NCBI RefSeq assembly: GCF_001413955.1
Contig: NZ_LCTZ01000002.1
Span: forward strand, 1,784,501-1,848,500
Length of the DNA: 64,000 nt
Reading direction: 5' to 3'
From: Flagellimonas eckloniae
GTDB taxonomy: Bacteria; Bacteroidota; Bacteroidia; Flavobacteriales; Flavobacteriaceae
Shown here: piece by piece, positions 45,722 through 54,496 of the stretch
Layout of the letters: every line of letters starts with the position of its first letter
Numbering within the stretch: position 1 is the first letter of the stretch
Notes under the pieces: model-generated
Told to the model about the DNA's origin: nothing
Seen by the model: the letters and a program-made list of their open reading frames with translations, nothing else
The model's database searches: none
Position numbers and translations under genes: made by a program

Positions 45722-47329
45722 TTATTTTTTTAAGTTTTTTGATTTTAAGAATTTCTCCAAATGCATTTCATCCAACTCGTCGCTATCGCCGTATTTTGTT
45801 CGCATTTCTTTCAGACGTTCGTGCATAACTTTCTGGACATCTGAATAGGATACATCATTATAAACATTGGTCATTTCTGAAGGGTCCTTTTCAAGGTCAT
45901 ACAATTCCCAATGATCTATGTCATAATAAAAATGAATTAATTTGTAGCGATCTGTCCTAACCCCATAATGACGTTTCACGTGGTGTTCTGCCGGAAACTC
46001 ATAGTAAGTATAATAAATGGCATCCCTCCATTCACTTACTTTGCCATTGACCAATTGTCTAAACGATTCTCCTTGAATCTCTTCCGAGATCTCTGCTCCT
46101 GCATAATCCAGAAATGTTGGGGCAAAATCCAAGTTTTGAACCATCTCATCAACAACAGTTCCAGGTTCTATTTCTTTGGGATATTTCATGAGCAGGGGTG
46201 TTCGAAAAGATTCTTCGTACATAAAGCGCTTATCGAACCAACCATGCTCTCCTAAATAGAAACCTTGGTCCGAAGTGTACACAACTATTGTGTTCTCCTC
46301 CAATCCATTTTCTTTTAGATAATCCAGAACCTCTCCAACTCCATCATCCACCGACTGAATAGTCCGGAGGTAATCCTGCATATATCTATTGTATTTCCAG
46401 AGAGCCAACTCTCTTCCTTCTAGATTTCTTGATTTAAAGTCGGCAATAACAGGGTCGTAATAGGCATCCCAAGCTTCTTTCTGCTTCTCATCCATCCTAT
46501 TATATCTTCCTTGAAAAGAATTTCGGTATTTGGTTTGTATTTTCCCTTCTTTATCCAACATTTTCAAATCATACACCAAATCCATATCCTTGAAAATTCC
46601 CATTTCATGGGCAGCTGCGGCAGGCCTTCCTTCATAATCATCAAAAAAGTTTGCTGGGGGATCAAAAGTCTTATCATCAAACAGGCTAAAGTATTTTTCC
46701 TCAGGCATCCATGTTCTGTGTGGTGCTTTTTGGTGATATAACAATAGAAAGGGCTTATCCATCTCTCGTTTGTTTTCAAGCCAATCCAAGGCAATATTCG
46801 TTGTCACATTGGTTACATAGCCTGGGTAATTTTTTTTTACGCCGTTTTCGATAAAATCTGGGGAGTAATATTGTCCTTGTCCTGGGAGTACATTGCTGTA
46901 ATCAAATCCCTGGGGCAGTCCCTTTAGATGAATTTTACCTATCAAAGCTGTTTCGTAACCTGACTTTTGCAATGTTTTTGCAAAATTTTCCTGGTCCCAA
47001 TTAAAAGCATTGATATTGTCCACCTTTCCATTTACATGGCTATGTTTTCCTGTAAGCATAACTGCCCTACTTGGTGCACAAATAGAATTCGTAACAAATC
47101 CTTTGTTAAAAATAGCTCCTTCTTTTGCAATCCTATCAATATTGGGGGTATCGTTAAGTCCATGTCCGTAGGCACTAATGGCTTGATAGGCATGATCATC
47201 ACTCATGATAAATACAATATTGGGTCTTTGCGTTTTTTCCTCTTTAACCGTTTTGCAAGACATAAAGGTCAAGGCAAAACATAAAATGATGAAGGGTTTT
47301 TCTAGGATTGATTGCCATAAACTTTTCAT
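45722..47329 (-). CDS. Sulfatase S1 family, CAPSR type (sulfatase 6)
   Basis: About 535 residues from the ATG at 47327-47329, which precedes a lipoprotein signal (FIILCFALTFMSC); an ATG at 47356 adds nine residues. Formylglycine Cys84 is in TNSICAPSRAVMLTGKHSH, with metal residues in IMSDDHAYQA and YTSDQGFYLGEHGWFDKR. FVTNSICAPSRA and LPGQGQYYSP are typical of GlcNAc-6-sulfatase-like S1 proteins (tentative). It is a paralogue of sulfatase 4. It directly follows the GH130 gene. Confidence 0.92.
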   Translation of the reverse strand: MKSLWQSILEKPFIILCFALTFMSCKTVKEEKTQRPNIVFIMSDDHAYQAISAYGHGLNDTPNIDRIAKEGAIFNKGFVTNSICAPSRAVMLTGKHSHVNGKVDNINAFNWDQENFAKTLQKSGYETALIGKIHLKGLPQGFDYSNVLPGQGQYYSPDFIENGVKKNYPGYVTNVTTNIALDWLENKREMDKPFLLLYHQKAPHRTWMPEEKYFSLFDDKTFDPPANFFDDYEGRPAAAAHEMGIFKDMDLVYDLKMLDKEGKIQTKYRNSFQGRYNRMDEKQKEAWDAYYDPVIADFKSRNLEGRELALWKYNRYMQDYLRTIQSVDDGVGEVLDYLKENGLEENTIVVYTSDQGFYLGEHGWFDKRFMYEESFRTPLLMKYPKEIEPGTVVDEMVQNLDFAPTFLDYAGAEISEEIQGESFRQLVNGKVSEWRDAIYYTYYEFPAEHHVKRHYGVRTDRYKLIHFYYDIDHWELYDLEKDPSEMTNVYNDVSYSDVQKVMHERLKEMRTKYGDSDELDEMHLEKFLKSKNLKK

Positions 47330-47359
47330 ATTGGAATCTTTACATTTTTCGTTCACTTA

Positions 47360-48325
47360 CTAAAGACTATTTTCCTTGGTAAACTGAATTACCTCGCTCA
47401 ATCTTCCAAAAACGAGGGCAACAACGGTATCAGCCGCTCCATAATAGATTGCGAGTTTATCCTCCTCGCTATCGTGAAGTGCAGCACACGGGAAAACTAC
47501 GTTGGGTACATCCCCAATTTGCTCATATAATTCTGACGGCCCCAACAAATAGGGTTGTGTTCTATATTTCACTATATCTGGTTGATGTTCATCCAAAATG
47601 GCAGCTCCCATAGCATATCGAAATCCATTACATGTATTTATAACTCCATGATACAGCATTAACCAACCATCGTTTGTGAGAATAGGAATTGGGCCTGCTC
47701 CTACTTTTGTACATTGCCAAGCACTATCCTCAAAATTCGTTGCCTTCATCACGCAGCGATGCTCCCCCCAATATTTCATATCTGGGCTGTAACTTATATA
47801 GATATCTCCAAATGGGGTATGACCATTATCACTTGGTCGACTCAACATGGCATATTTGCCATTGATTTTTTTGGGAAACAATACTCCATTTCTATTGAAA
47901 GGTAGAAAAGCATTCTCACACTGAAAAAATTCCTTGAAATCGAAGGTATAGCCAATTCCAATAGTGGGGCCATGATAACCGTTGCACCAGGTAATCCAAT
48001 ACCTGTCCTCTATAAAAACAACCCGTGGATCGTATTTATAATCAGAATCTATCATTTGGGTATTCCCAGCTTTCATCTGTATGGGGTCGTGGTTTATATC
48101 CCAATGGATACCATCCTTACTAAAACCAGCAAAAATGTTCATCTGAACGGCTTTGTTGTCGCATCTAAAAACACCTGCAAAGCCATCTTTATATTCTACA
48201 ACAGCACTGTTGAAAATGCTATTGGATGAAGGAATTGCATATCTATCTATTATAGGGTTGGCACTGTAGCGCCATAAAATATCTTTCCAATTATTTGGCT
48301 TATCCTGCCAAGGAATCAAATTCAT
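47360..48325 (-). CDS. GH130 beta-mannoside phosphorylase
   Basis: 321 residues, no signal peptide, hence cytoplasmic. The five-bladed propeller of GH130 is indicated by [36 protein letters not shown] (Asp99, candidate catalytic acid), [20 protein letters not shown] and [22 protein letters not shown]130 enzymes phosphorolyse beta-1,4-mannosides. In N-glycan loci such as that of Bacteroides thetaiotaomicron the substrate is Man-beta-1,4-GlcNAc, giving mannose-1-phosphate and GlcNAc. The next gene upstream, 8 bp away, is a sodium symporter that could bring the disaccharide in. Confidence 0.92.
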   Translation of the reverse strand: MNLIPWQDKPNNWKDILWRYSANPIIDRYAIPSSNSIFNSAVVEYKDGFAGVFRCDNKAVQMNIFAGFSKDGIHWDINHDPIQMKAGNTQMIDSDYKYDPRVVFIEDRYWITWCNGYHGPTIGIGYTFDFKEFFQCENAFLPFNRNGVLFPKKINGKYAMLSRPSDNGHTPFGDIYISYSPDMKYWGEHRCVMKATNFEDSAWQCTKVGAGPIPILTNDGWLMLYHGVINTCNGFRYAMGAAILDEHQPDIVKYRTQPYLLGPSELYEQIGDVPNVVFPCAALHDSEEDKLAIYYGAADTVVALVFGRLSEVIQFTKENSL

Positions 48326-48333
48326 ATGTGTTT

Positions 48334-50211
48334 TTAATTGCTATACTTTCTTACTTTATCCAACCAAGTATATTTTAAAATAATTGAGCTTATAATAAAT
48401 ACCCCTAAAGCTATCCATGTCTTTGGATAATCCCTAATCATAAAATAAATTGGCAACAATATCATACTGGATTGCCAAATAATGCCAATTGCACAATTAA
48501 GCATATCCTTTGTAAAATCTCTATTCTTTTTAAAATTCTTGTCTTCTTTTTTTAGTACAACATAGACTGGATGCCACCATCCCCATGGTCTAACATTAAC
48601 ATAAAAGTTTTTTAATGTTTCCATTTTAGTAGCAGGGGTAAGTAATGTTCCTAAAAAAGAGCCTAGAAGTGATACAATAAAAATAATGGGAAATAAGTAG
48701 ATGGCGGGAATTTGAGAAAAATAAAACAGATTGGAATCTATCTCAAAATTACCTTTATTTTGATATAGTAAAAACTGGACGGTTGCAATAACCAATCCAG
48801 AGGCCATTCCCCAGAAATAGCCCCAACCGTTGAAGCGCCACCAAATCCATTTTAAAAAATTGGCAGCAACATACCCACCATAAAGTGCACTGGTAATCCA
48901 AAGCGTAATGGAGTTTATAGAATCGGCAAAAAAGCCCATGGTGACTCCCAAGAGGACCACAGCAAAAGATGCAATATGACTGGCCTTGATATAATGCTTT
49001 GGTTCCGCGATTGGTTTAAAGTATTTCTTGTAAATATCATTAACGATATAGGCGGGTCCAGAATTTACGAAAGCAGAAAAAGTGGACATAAATGCAGCAA
49101 GAAGTCCTGCCAAGAGTAATCCCTTTATACCAACTGGAATGTGATGATTTATGACCTTGGGCAGTATTATCTCTAAATCTCCCAAGGAGAGTTCTGATGA
49201 CATTGCCATTGAGGGAGCAAGATATACAAGTGCCAAAACAACAATCCCTGAAATAAGTAGGTAACGGGGAATAAACAAAATTAAATTGGTAAATCCACTC
49301 ATGTAAGCAGCTTCCTTTACGGACCTGGTTGATAGGATTCGTTGCATATCGAAACTTGGAATAGGACCGGCTACGCTCGCAAAAAATCCCTTAAAGAGCG
49401 ACATTCCAATAAAAGCACCGAACATTTTATAACCGTGGGAATCAATGAGGCCATTAAAGGCCTCATATTTTTCGCCCCATGAACCGTTAAGCTGATTGGA
49501 AAAGAAAATATTGGTCCATTCTGTCGAAATAACATTATTTATTTCAACATCTGTCACGGAAACAAATGCATATATGGCCACCAAAATTCCTGCAACCACC
49601 ATAATCAAGTATTGTAAAACTTCTGTTGCCACTACCGAGAACATCCCCCCCTTAATCGTATACAGCGTTGTTAGGAATATAATAAGAAATGCATAGCTCT
49701 GGTCAGAACTAAGCAATACCTCTCCATTGATGACAAATGCCAAATCCCATGGTAAAATTATGGTCATAAATTTCCCTACTCCTTCAAAAAAATAAGCGAT
49801 GAAACCAATGGTTGCCACAATTGCAAAAATAGCCACGATAAGATGGGAGGCCCTACCCGATTTGTCGTCTCCAAATCGTGTCAAAATCCACTCAGAACCG
49901 GTCATTATGTTCGAACGTCTGATCCAAGCGGCCAAAAAAACCATGATGAAAATCTGGTTAAAAACCGGCCACATCCACATGAACATAAAACTCTTTGTCC
50001 CATAAAGAAACAATATGCCCACCATCCAGGCCGTACCGGATATATCGAACATCCCCGAGCCATTACTCAATCCTAAATAATACCACTTGATACTTTTACC
50101 TCCTAAGAAATAAGAGTTTAGCCCTTTTGAAGCCCGTTTGGAAACCCAAATACCAACACCAAGTGTCAATACAATATAAAGCGCTATTATTAAAATATCT
50201 ATATGATGCAT
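48334..50211 (-). CDS. Sodium:solute symporter (SSF) family transporter
   Basis: 625 residues with about 14 hydrophobic segments. The family start [20 protein letters not shown] is followed by [20 protein letters not shown] and [20 protein letters not shown], which matches the sodium-site helix of SSF proteins (SGLT/PutP fold). A long hydrophilic loop around 540-575 precedes the last helices. It is the only inner-membrane transporter of this PUL. Placed between GH92 and the cytoplasmic GH130, it probably imports the end product, perhaps Man-beta-GlcNAc or mannose; the cargo is inferred from position. Confidence 0.9.
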   Translation of the reverse strand: MHHIDILIIALYIVLTLGVGIWVSKRASKGLNSYFLGGKSIKWYYLGLSNGSGMFDISGTAWMVGILFLYGTKSFMFMWMWPVFNQIFIMVFLAAWIRRSNIMTGSEWILTRFGDDKSGRASHLIVAIFAIVATIGFIAYFFEGVGKFMTIILPWDLAFVINGEVLLSSDQSYAFLIIFLTTLYTIKGGMFSVVATEVLQYLIMVVAGILVAIYAFVSVTDVEINNVISTEWTNIFFSNQLNGSWGEKYEAFNGLIDSHGYKMFGAFIGMSLFKGFFASVAGPIPSFDMQRILSTRSVKEAAYMSGFTNLILFIPRYLLISGIVVLALVYLAPSMAMSSELSLGDLEIILPKVINHHIPVGIKGLLLAGLLAAFMSTFSAFVNSGPAYIVNDIYKKYFKPIAEPKHYIKASHIASFAVVLLGVTMGFFADSINSITLWITSALYGGYVAANFLKWIWWRFNGWGYFWGMASGLVIATVQFLLYQNKGNFEIDSNLFYFSQIPAIYLFPIIFIVSLLGSFLGTLLTPATKMETLKNFYVNVRPWGWWHPVYVVLKKEDKNFKKNRDFTKDMLNCAIGIIWQSSMILLPIYFMIRDYPKTWIALGVFIISSIILKYTWLDKVRKYSN

Positions 50212-50222
50212 TTTTGGTTTGG

Positions 50223-52472
50223 CTATTTAGTAATTCCCCAATTTTCATTAGGGATATTTCCCATAACAAAATGAAGCTTCCCTCCCTCTGTTATTTGTTG
50301 GTGTGAAATTGTTGTTTGATTAAACGGGTTTCCATTGAGTGTTGCCGATTGTATGTAAATATTATCCTTGGAAACATTCTCAGCTTCAATTGTAAATTTT
50401 TTGTCTTTGGAAACACGTATAGTTGCCTTTTCAAAAATTGGGCTTCCAATCTCATATTCCGTTGAAGCCGGGTTCATGGGATACAGACCTATTGAACTCA
50501 ATACGTACCATGCACTCATTTGACCGCAATCCTCATTACCACTCAAACCATTTGGAGTGGTATTGTACTGCGTATTCAAAATATGGTGTGCCCAATATTG
50601 TGTTCGCCATGGTTTATTGGCATGATTAAATAAATAAGCGATATGGTGACTTGGTTCATTACCATGTGCATACTGGCCAATTAAACCTGAGATATCCACT
50701 GAGGCATTATTCCCTGTTATCTCAGAACTTTCGGTAAAAAGTTGTTCTAAGCGTTCCGAAAAAATTTCATTGTTTCCATGGAGGGACACGAAATCTTTAG
50801 GGTCATGTGGCACAAACCAGCTATGTTGCCATGCATTACCTTCTGTATAATCCGTATGTTCTCTATGGTTTGAATATTTTGGGTCGAAAGGTTCGTTCCA
50901 TGAATTTCCGTCAACCGATTTACCTCTCATAAACCCGGTCTCTTCATCAAATAAATGTTGATACGCCCTGGAACGGTTTAAAAAGAACTTATAATCTTCC
51001 TCTTTACCCAAAGCTTTTGCCATTTGTGCAATACACCAATCATCATAGGCATATTCCAAAGTAATTGTCACTGATTCGTCCATTGCTGTGTACGGGATAT
51101 AACCGTGCTTTTTATAATATTCCAATCCCCGCTCATCTTGCATCATGGTCGTTTTCATCGCTTCATAGGCTTTTTTGGCATCAAAACCCTTAATTCCTTT
51201 TAGGTATGCCTCAACAATCACTGGAATGGAATGATAGCCCGTCATTGTATTTGTTTCATTGGCATAAAGTGTCCAAACAGGAAGTATCTTTTTTGTCTCA
51301 TAATAAGAGAGCATGGTATTCACCATATCCGAAACCCTATCTGGCGCAACCAATATGAGTAATGGGTGCTCTGCTCTAAATGTATCCCAAAGGGATAAGG
51401 TTGAATATGCTGTATAATTTTCTGCTGTAACTATACTGTCATCTTCTTTTCTGAATTGGCCATTTTTGTCGCTAAATGTCACAGGTGCCAATTGAGAATG
51501 GTACAACGAAGTATAAAAGATAGTTTTGAGGGAATCTATTGCGGTTTCCACCTCAATTTTTGATAACGCGCTTTTCCAGGTATTTTCTGCCTCTGCTTTT
51601 ACTTTTTCAAAATTGAAACCTCTACCATCCAAATTCTCTTTTGCATTGTCAATACTTACTGAGGAAAGGGCCACTTTCACAAAGAGTTCATTGTCCTCTT
51701 TTTCGTTAAAAAATAACTGTACGGCTGTTTTTGTACCCATACCCATATTGGCATTTACAGCTCTTTTATCTACATACACATTGTGTTCAGCAATAGCTTT
51801 GGAAAACTTGGCAACAAAAAACACTTTTTGATTTTTTGCCCATCCAGTACTAAACCGGTAACCACTTATGGTAGAATCATTTTCAACTTGAAAAGAAGTT
51901 TTGGTTGCCTTATCCCAATTGATGCCAAAACCCAAATCCACAACAACTGATTGTATATCTTTTGGTTGATATGAATATTTATGTATTGCCGTTCGCTTGG
52001 ATGTTGTTAATTCAACATTTATATGATGATCTTCAAGAAAGACTTGATAATAGCCGGGGTGTGCTTCTTCGTTTGTGTGGCTGTAAGATGATTTATAGGA
52101 CAGTGAATCGCGAGAAATGGGCATTGTTGACAAATCCACTTTTTTGTTTATAGGCATAAACAATACATCCGCTAAATCTCCAATACCTGTTCCACTTAAA
52201 CTTAAATGACTGAAACCAATGGCTATAGAATCTGAATAATGATATCCCGAACACCAGTCCCAACCACTTATCCCATTTACCGGACTAACCTGAAGCATTC
52301 CAAAAGGAACGGTTGCCCCTGGATACGTATGTCCATGTCCACCTGTTCCAATAAAAGGATCCACAAAATCAACCAAAGATTTTTGATTGCGATTTTTTTG
52401 TGCCGTTTTTTCGTTACAGCCCAAAAAGAAAAGAACCAATATCAATAAACAGAATAACGAAGTGTATTTCAT
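50223..52472 (-). CDS. GH92 alpha-mannosidase (copy D), lipoprotein
   Basis: 749 residues, lipoprotein signal (LILVLFFLGC, Cys19). Landmarks: DFVDPFIGTGGHGHTYPGAT, SLWDTFRAEHPLLILV, YTEGNAWQHSWFVPHD (Glu as likely acid), NEPSHHIAYLFN and GNEDCGQMSAWYVLSSIGLYP. It groups by eye with copy B. As the first gene after the SusCD hairpin it heads the twenty-gene run. Exo-alpha-mannosidase by family; linkage unknown. Confidence 0.93.
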   Translation of the reverse strand: MKYTSLFCLLILVLFFLGCNEKTAQKNRNQKSLVDFVDPFIGTGGHGHTYPGATVPFGMLQVSPVNGISGWDWCSGYHYSDSIAIGFSHLSLSGTGIGDLADVLFMPINKKVDLSTMPISRDSLSYKSSYSHTNEEAHPGYYQVFLEDHHINVELTTSKRTAIHKYSYQPKDIQSVVVDLGFGINWDKATKTSFQVENDSTISGYRFSTGWAKNQKVFFVAKFSKAIAEHNVYVDKRAVNANMGMGTKTAVQLFFNEKEDNELFVKVALSSVSIDNAKENLDGRGFNFEKVKAEAENTWKSALSKIEVETAIDSLKTIFYTSLYHSQLAPVTFSDKNGQFRKEDDSIVTAENYTAYSTLSLWDTFRAEHPLLILVAPDRVSDMVNTMLSYYETKKILPVWTLYANETNTMTGYHSIPVIVEAYLKGIKGFDAKKAYEAMKTTMMQDERGLEYYKKHGYIPYTAMDESVTITLEYAYDDWCIAQMAKALGKEEDYKFFLNRSRAYQHLFDEETGFMRGKSVDGNSWNEPFDPKYSNHREHTDYTEGNAWQHSWFVPHDPKDFVSLHGNNEIFSERLEQLFTESSEITGNNASVDISGLIGQYAHGNEPSHHIAYLFNHANKPWRTQYWAHHILNTQYNTTPNGLSGNEDCGQMSAWYVLSSIGLYPMNPASTEYEIGSPIFEKATIRVSKDKKFTIEAENVSKDNIYIQSATLNGNPFNQTTISHQQITEGGKLHFVMGNIPNENWGITK

Positions 52473-52773
52473 AAAATCAATCTGTTATGCACTTATTATT
52501 ATTGTCATACACTAATTCTCATATTGTTTCAAACGCTTCTAGATATCATCAGTGACAATTTTCATTTAAATAGCTTCATTTTCCATACGCTAAATAATTT
52601 CAATACACTAATTGGGAGAAGCTTCAATTGGATTATAAAATCTTATATAGAAGAATTAGAATAAAGAGCTCCGAGGTAACACCGCCGGAGCCCTTGCTTG
52701 AACTGCTCTAAACTAAACTAACTCTAACTATTTCTTTTAATCAAACAACAAACATTGCAAAGAGCACTATTTA
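52473..52773. other. Intergenic region between SusD and the GH92-led gene run
   Basis: 301 bp without a gene. It carries a GC-rich hairpin at 52668-52691 and an 11-base repeat ATACACTAATT at 52507-52517 and 52603-52613, with a looser copy (CCATACGCTAAAT) near 52584. No perfect TAnnTTTG box was found on the minus strand, so an internal promoter is uncertain. Confidence 0.6.
52668..52691 (-). terminator. Hairpin after SusD, possible attenuator
   Basis: GCTCCG (52668-52673) pairs with CGGAGC (52686-52691), with an inner GGT/ACC stem separated by unpaired bases and a 3-base loop. On the minus strand the stem is followed by TCTTTATTCTTC, a T-rich run. It lies about 80 bp after the SusD stop codon. 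It probably ends most SusCD transcripts while letting some continue into the enzyme genes, a common arrangement in PULs. Confidence 0.6.
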
Positions 52774-54486
52774 TTACCAACCTGGGTTTTGATCCAGGTT
52801 TGGATTAAGGATTAATTCATCTAATGGTATAGGCAATAAATAAACTCTAGTCTCGTCAAAATTGAAATTTCCTGTTGCTGCGAAAGGTAAAATATAACCA
52901 TCCGCATCCAGCGTTACACTTGTTGGAGCCAATTCAACATTCACAATGCCATCGTCATAAAAAGCTCCTCTAGGTTGATCACCATCAATAAGCGCATGCG
53001 CTCTCCATCTATATATGTCATTGGCCCTAAACCCTTCTGCCATAAGTTCAACAGAACGTTCTCTTCTTATCTCATAGAGAACATCCGATAAAGTATAGCC
53101 ATAGTTAGGCCAATCTGGATCCGCAGTAATTGCTCCCAAAGTCATGCTTGGCATACTTACACGGGCTCGTAATAGATTTATGGATTTATCCAAATCTCCC
53201 TGGGTGATTGATCCTAATTCTGCCTTGGCTTCTGCAAAAATTAATAGGACCTCAGCATAACGCATTATTATTCTAGAGGTCTCTCTAGTAAAGTTGCTAC
53301 GATCAGCATCAATATTCACATCCCTGTATTTTTGGGACTCATATCCAGTAAGACCTGCGTTGGCAGTAGTAAAATCTGGATTAGCCCAAAGAATTTCACT
53401 ATCATCGGTATCTTTCACCAAAACATCACCAGGCACCATAATAGTGGCCGCAAGTCTTGGGTCCCTATTGTCCTCTATAGTTGATAGGTCCTGATCTCCT
53501 TGATAAAGAGGACTTACCGAAATAGGATCACCATCGGTACATAAATAACTACGGACGGCAAATCTTGTATAGCCACATCTGTTTGGCCAAGACAGTTGAA
53601 GAACATTATTAATGCCCAAGTTTAGATCATCATAGTCTCTCCAAAGCATTACCTCACTGTTGCCACTCAATCCAATTTGATTAAAAAGCGAACCATAGTC
53701 ACTATGCAATGAAAACACACCACTATCCATTATATCTTCTGCAGTTTCAGCGGCAATTTGTAAATAAGAGGTGCCATCGGAGCCGACAACGCCGAAATCA
53801 GTTCCATTATGATACTTTTCCCAAGTACCTTCATAAAGGGCTACCCTGGCTTTTAGCAGTTGCGCAGCTTCCTTACTTATGCGGGGATTCCCATCAATTT
53901 CTGGAAAAGATTGTAGCATAGATATGGCCATGTCCAAATCAGCAATGATAAAATCCGCCACTTCATTTCGAGGGTTTCTTGGTGCAAAAACAAATTCTTC
54001 ATCTTGATCCGTAAAATATTGGTCAAAAATTGGTGCTGCACCATAGCGTTCCAATAAATTAACATAGTGATAAGCTCTAAAGAAAAAACCTTCACCCCTG
54101 TATTGATTAATCAGTACTTCATCCCCTTCAGCTTGTAATGAACGGTCTAAAAAAAAGTTGGTCTCTCGAACCTCATCAAAACTCCATACTGTATTGCTAG
54201 CTGACGTAGGGACATCTAAACTTATACCACTGAGTCTATTACTGGGATTTTCAGCAGTACCCATGTCCTCACTCATATCTGGCAGCACATTGAAGCCAAC
54301 ACTTGTGGACTGCCATCCAGGAAGATCGGCATAAAAGGCATTAGCGGCGGTTCTTAAATCTTGAGGCGTTTTATAGAAGGAAGCTTCCGTTATAGTATCT
54401 AAAGGTGTTCTTTCCAAGAAGTCGTCATCGCAAGACGAAAGACAAATCAGTGAACACAAAACGAATGTCTTAAATATATTTTTCAT
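52774..54486 (-). CDS. susD: SusD-like glycan-binding lipoprotein of the mannose/HexNAc PUL
   Basis: 570 residues, lipoprotein signal (LCSLICLSSC, Cys19) followed by DDDFLERTPLDTITEASFYK, the hallmark SusD start with an acidic surface-export-like stretch. Helical repeat blocks (YRGEGFFFRAYHYVNLLERY, LYEIRRERSVELMAEGFRAN) and the ending LLPIPLDELILNPNLDQNPGW are typical. It covers the SusC pore encoded 10 bp upstream and binds the incoming glycan. It shows little likeness to the alginate SusD apart from family motifs. Confidence 0.94.
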   Translation of the reverse strand: MKNIFKTFVLCSLICLSSCDDDFLERTPLDTITEASFYKTPQDLRTAANAFYADLPGWQSTSVGFNVLPDMSEDMGTAENPSNRLSGISLDVPTSASNTVWSFDEVRETNFFLDRSLQAEGDEVLINQYRGEGFFFRAYHYVNLLERYGAAPIFDQYFTDQDEEFVFAPRNPRNEVADFIIADLDMAISMLQSFPEIDGNPRISKEAAQLLKARVALYEGTWEKYHNGTDFGVVGSDGTSYLQIAAETAEDIMDSGVFSLHSDYGSLFNQIGLSGNSEVMLWRDYDDLNLGINNVLQLSWPNRCGYTRFAVRSYLCTDGDPISVSPLYQGDQDLSTIEDNRDPRLAATIMVPGDVLVKDTDDSEILWANPDFTTANAGLTGYESQKYRDVNIDADRSNFTRETSRIIMRYAEVLLIFAEAKAELGSITQGDLDKSINLLRARVSMPSMTLGAITADPDWPNYGYTLSDVLYEIRRERSVELMAEGFRANDIYRWRAHALIDGDQPRGAFYDDGIVNVELAPTSVTLDADGYILPFAATGNFNFDETRVYLLPIPLDELILNPNLDQNPGW

Positions 54487-54496
54487 GATTTTTTTT

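Noticed and set aside
47825..47840. TTGGTCGA within the GH130 gene as a further LytTR site
   Set aside because: A single copy inside a coding region without a partner 21 bp away; expected by chance in 64 kb.
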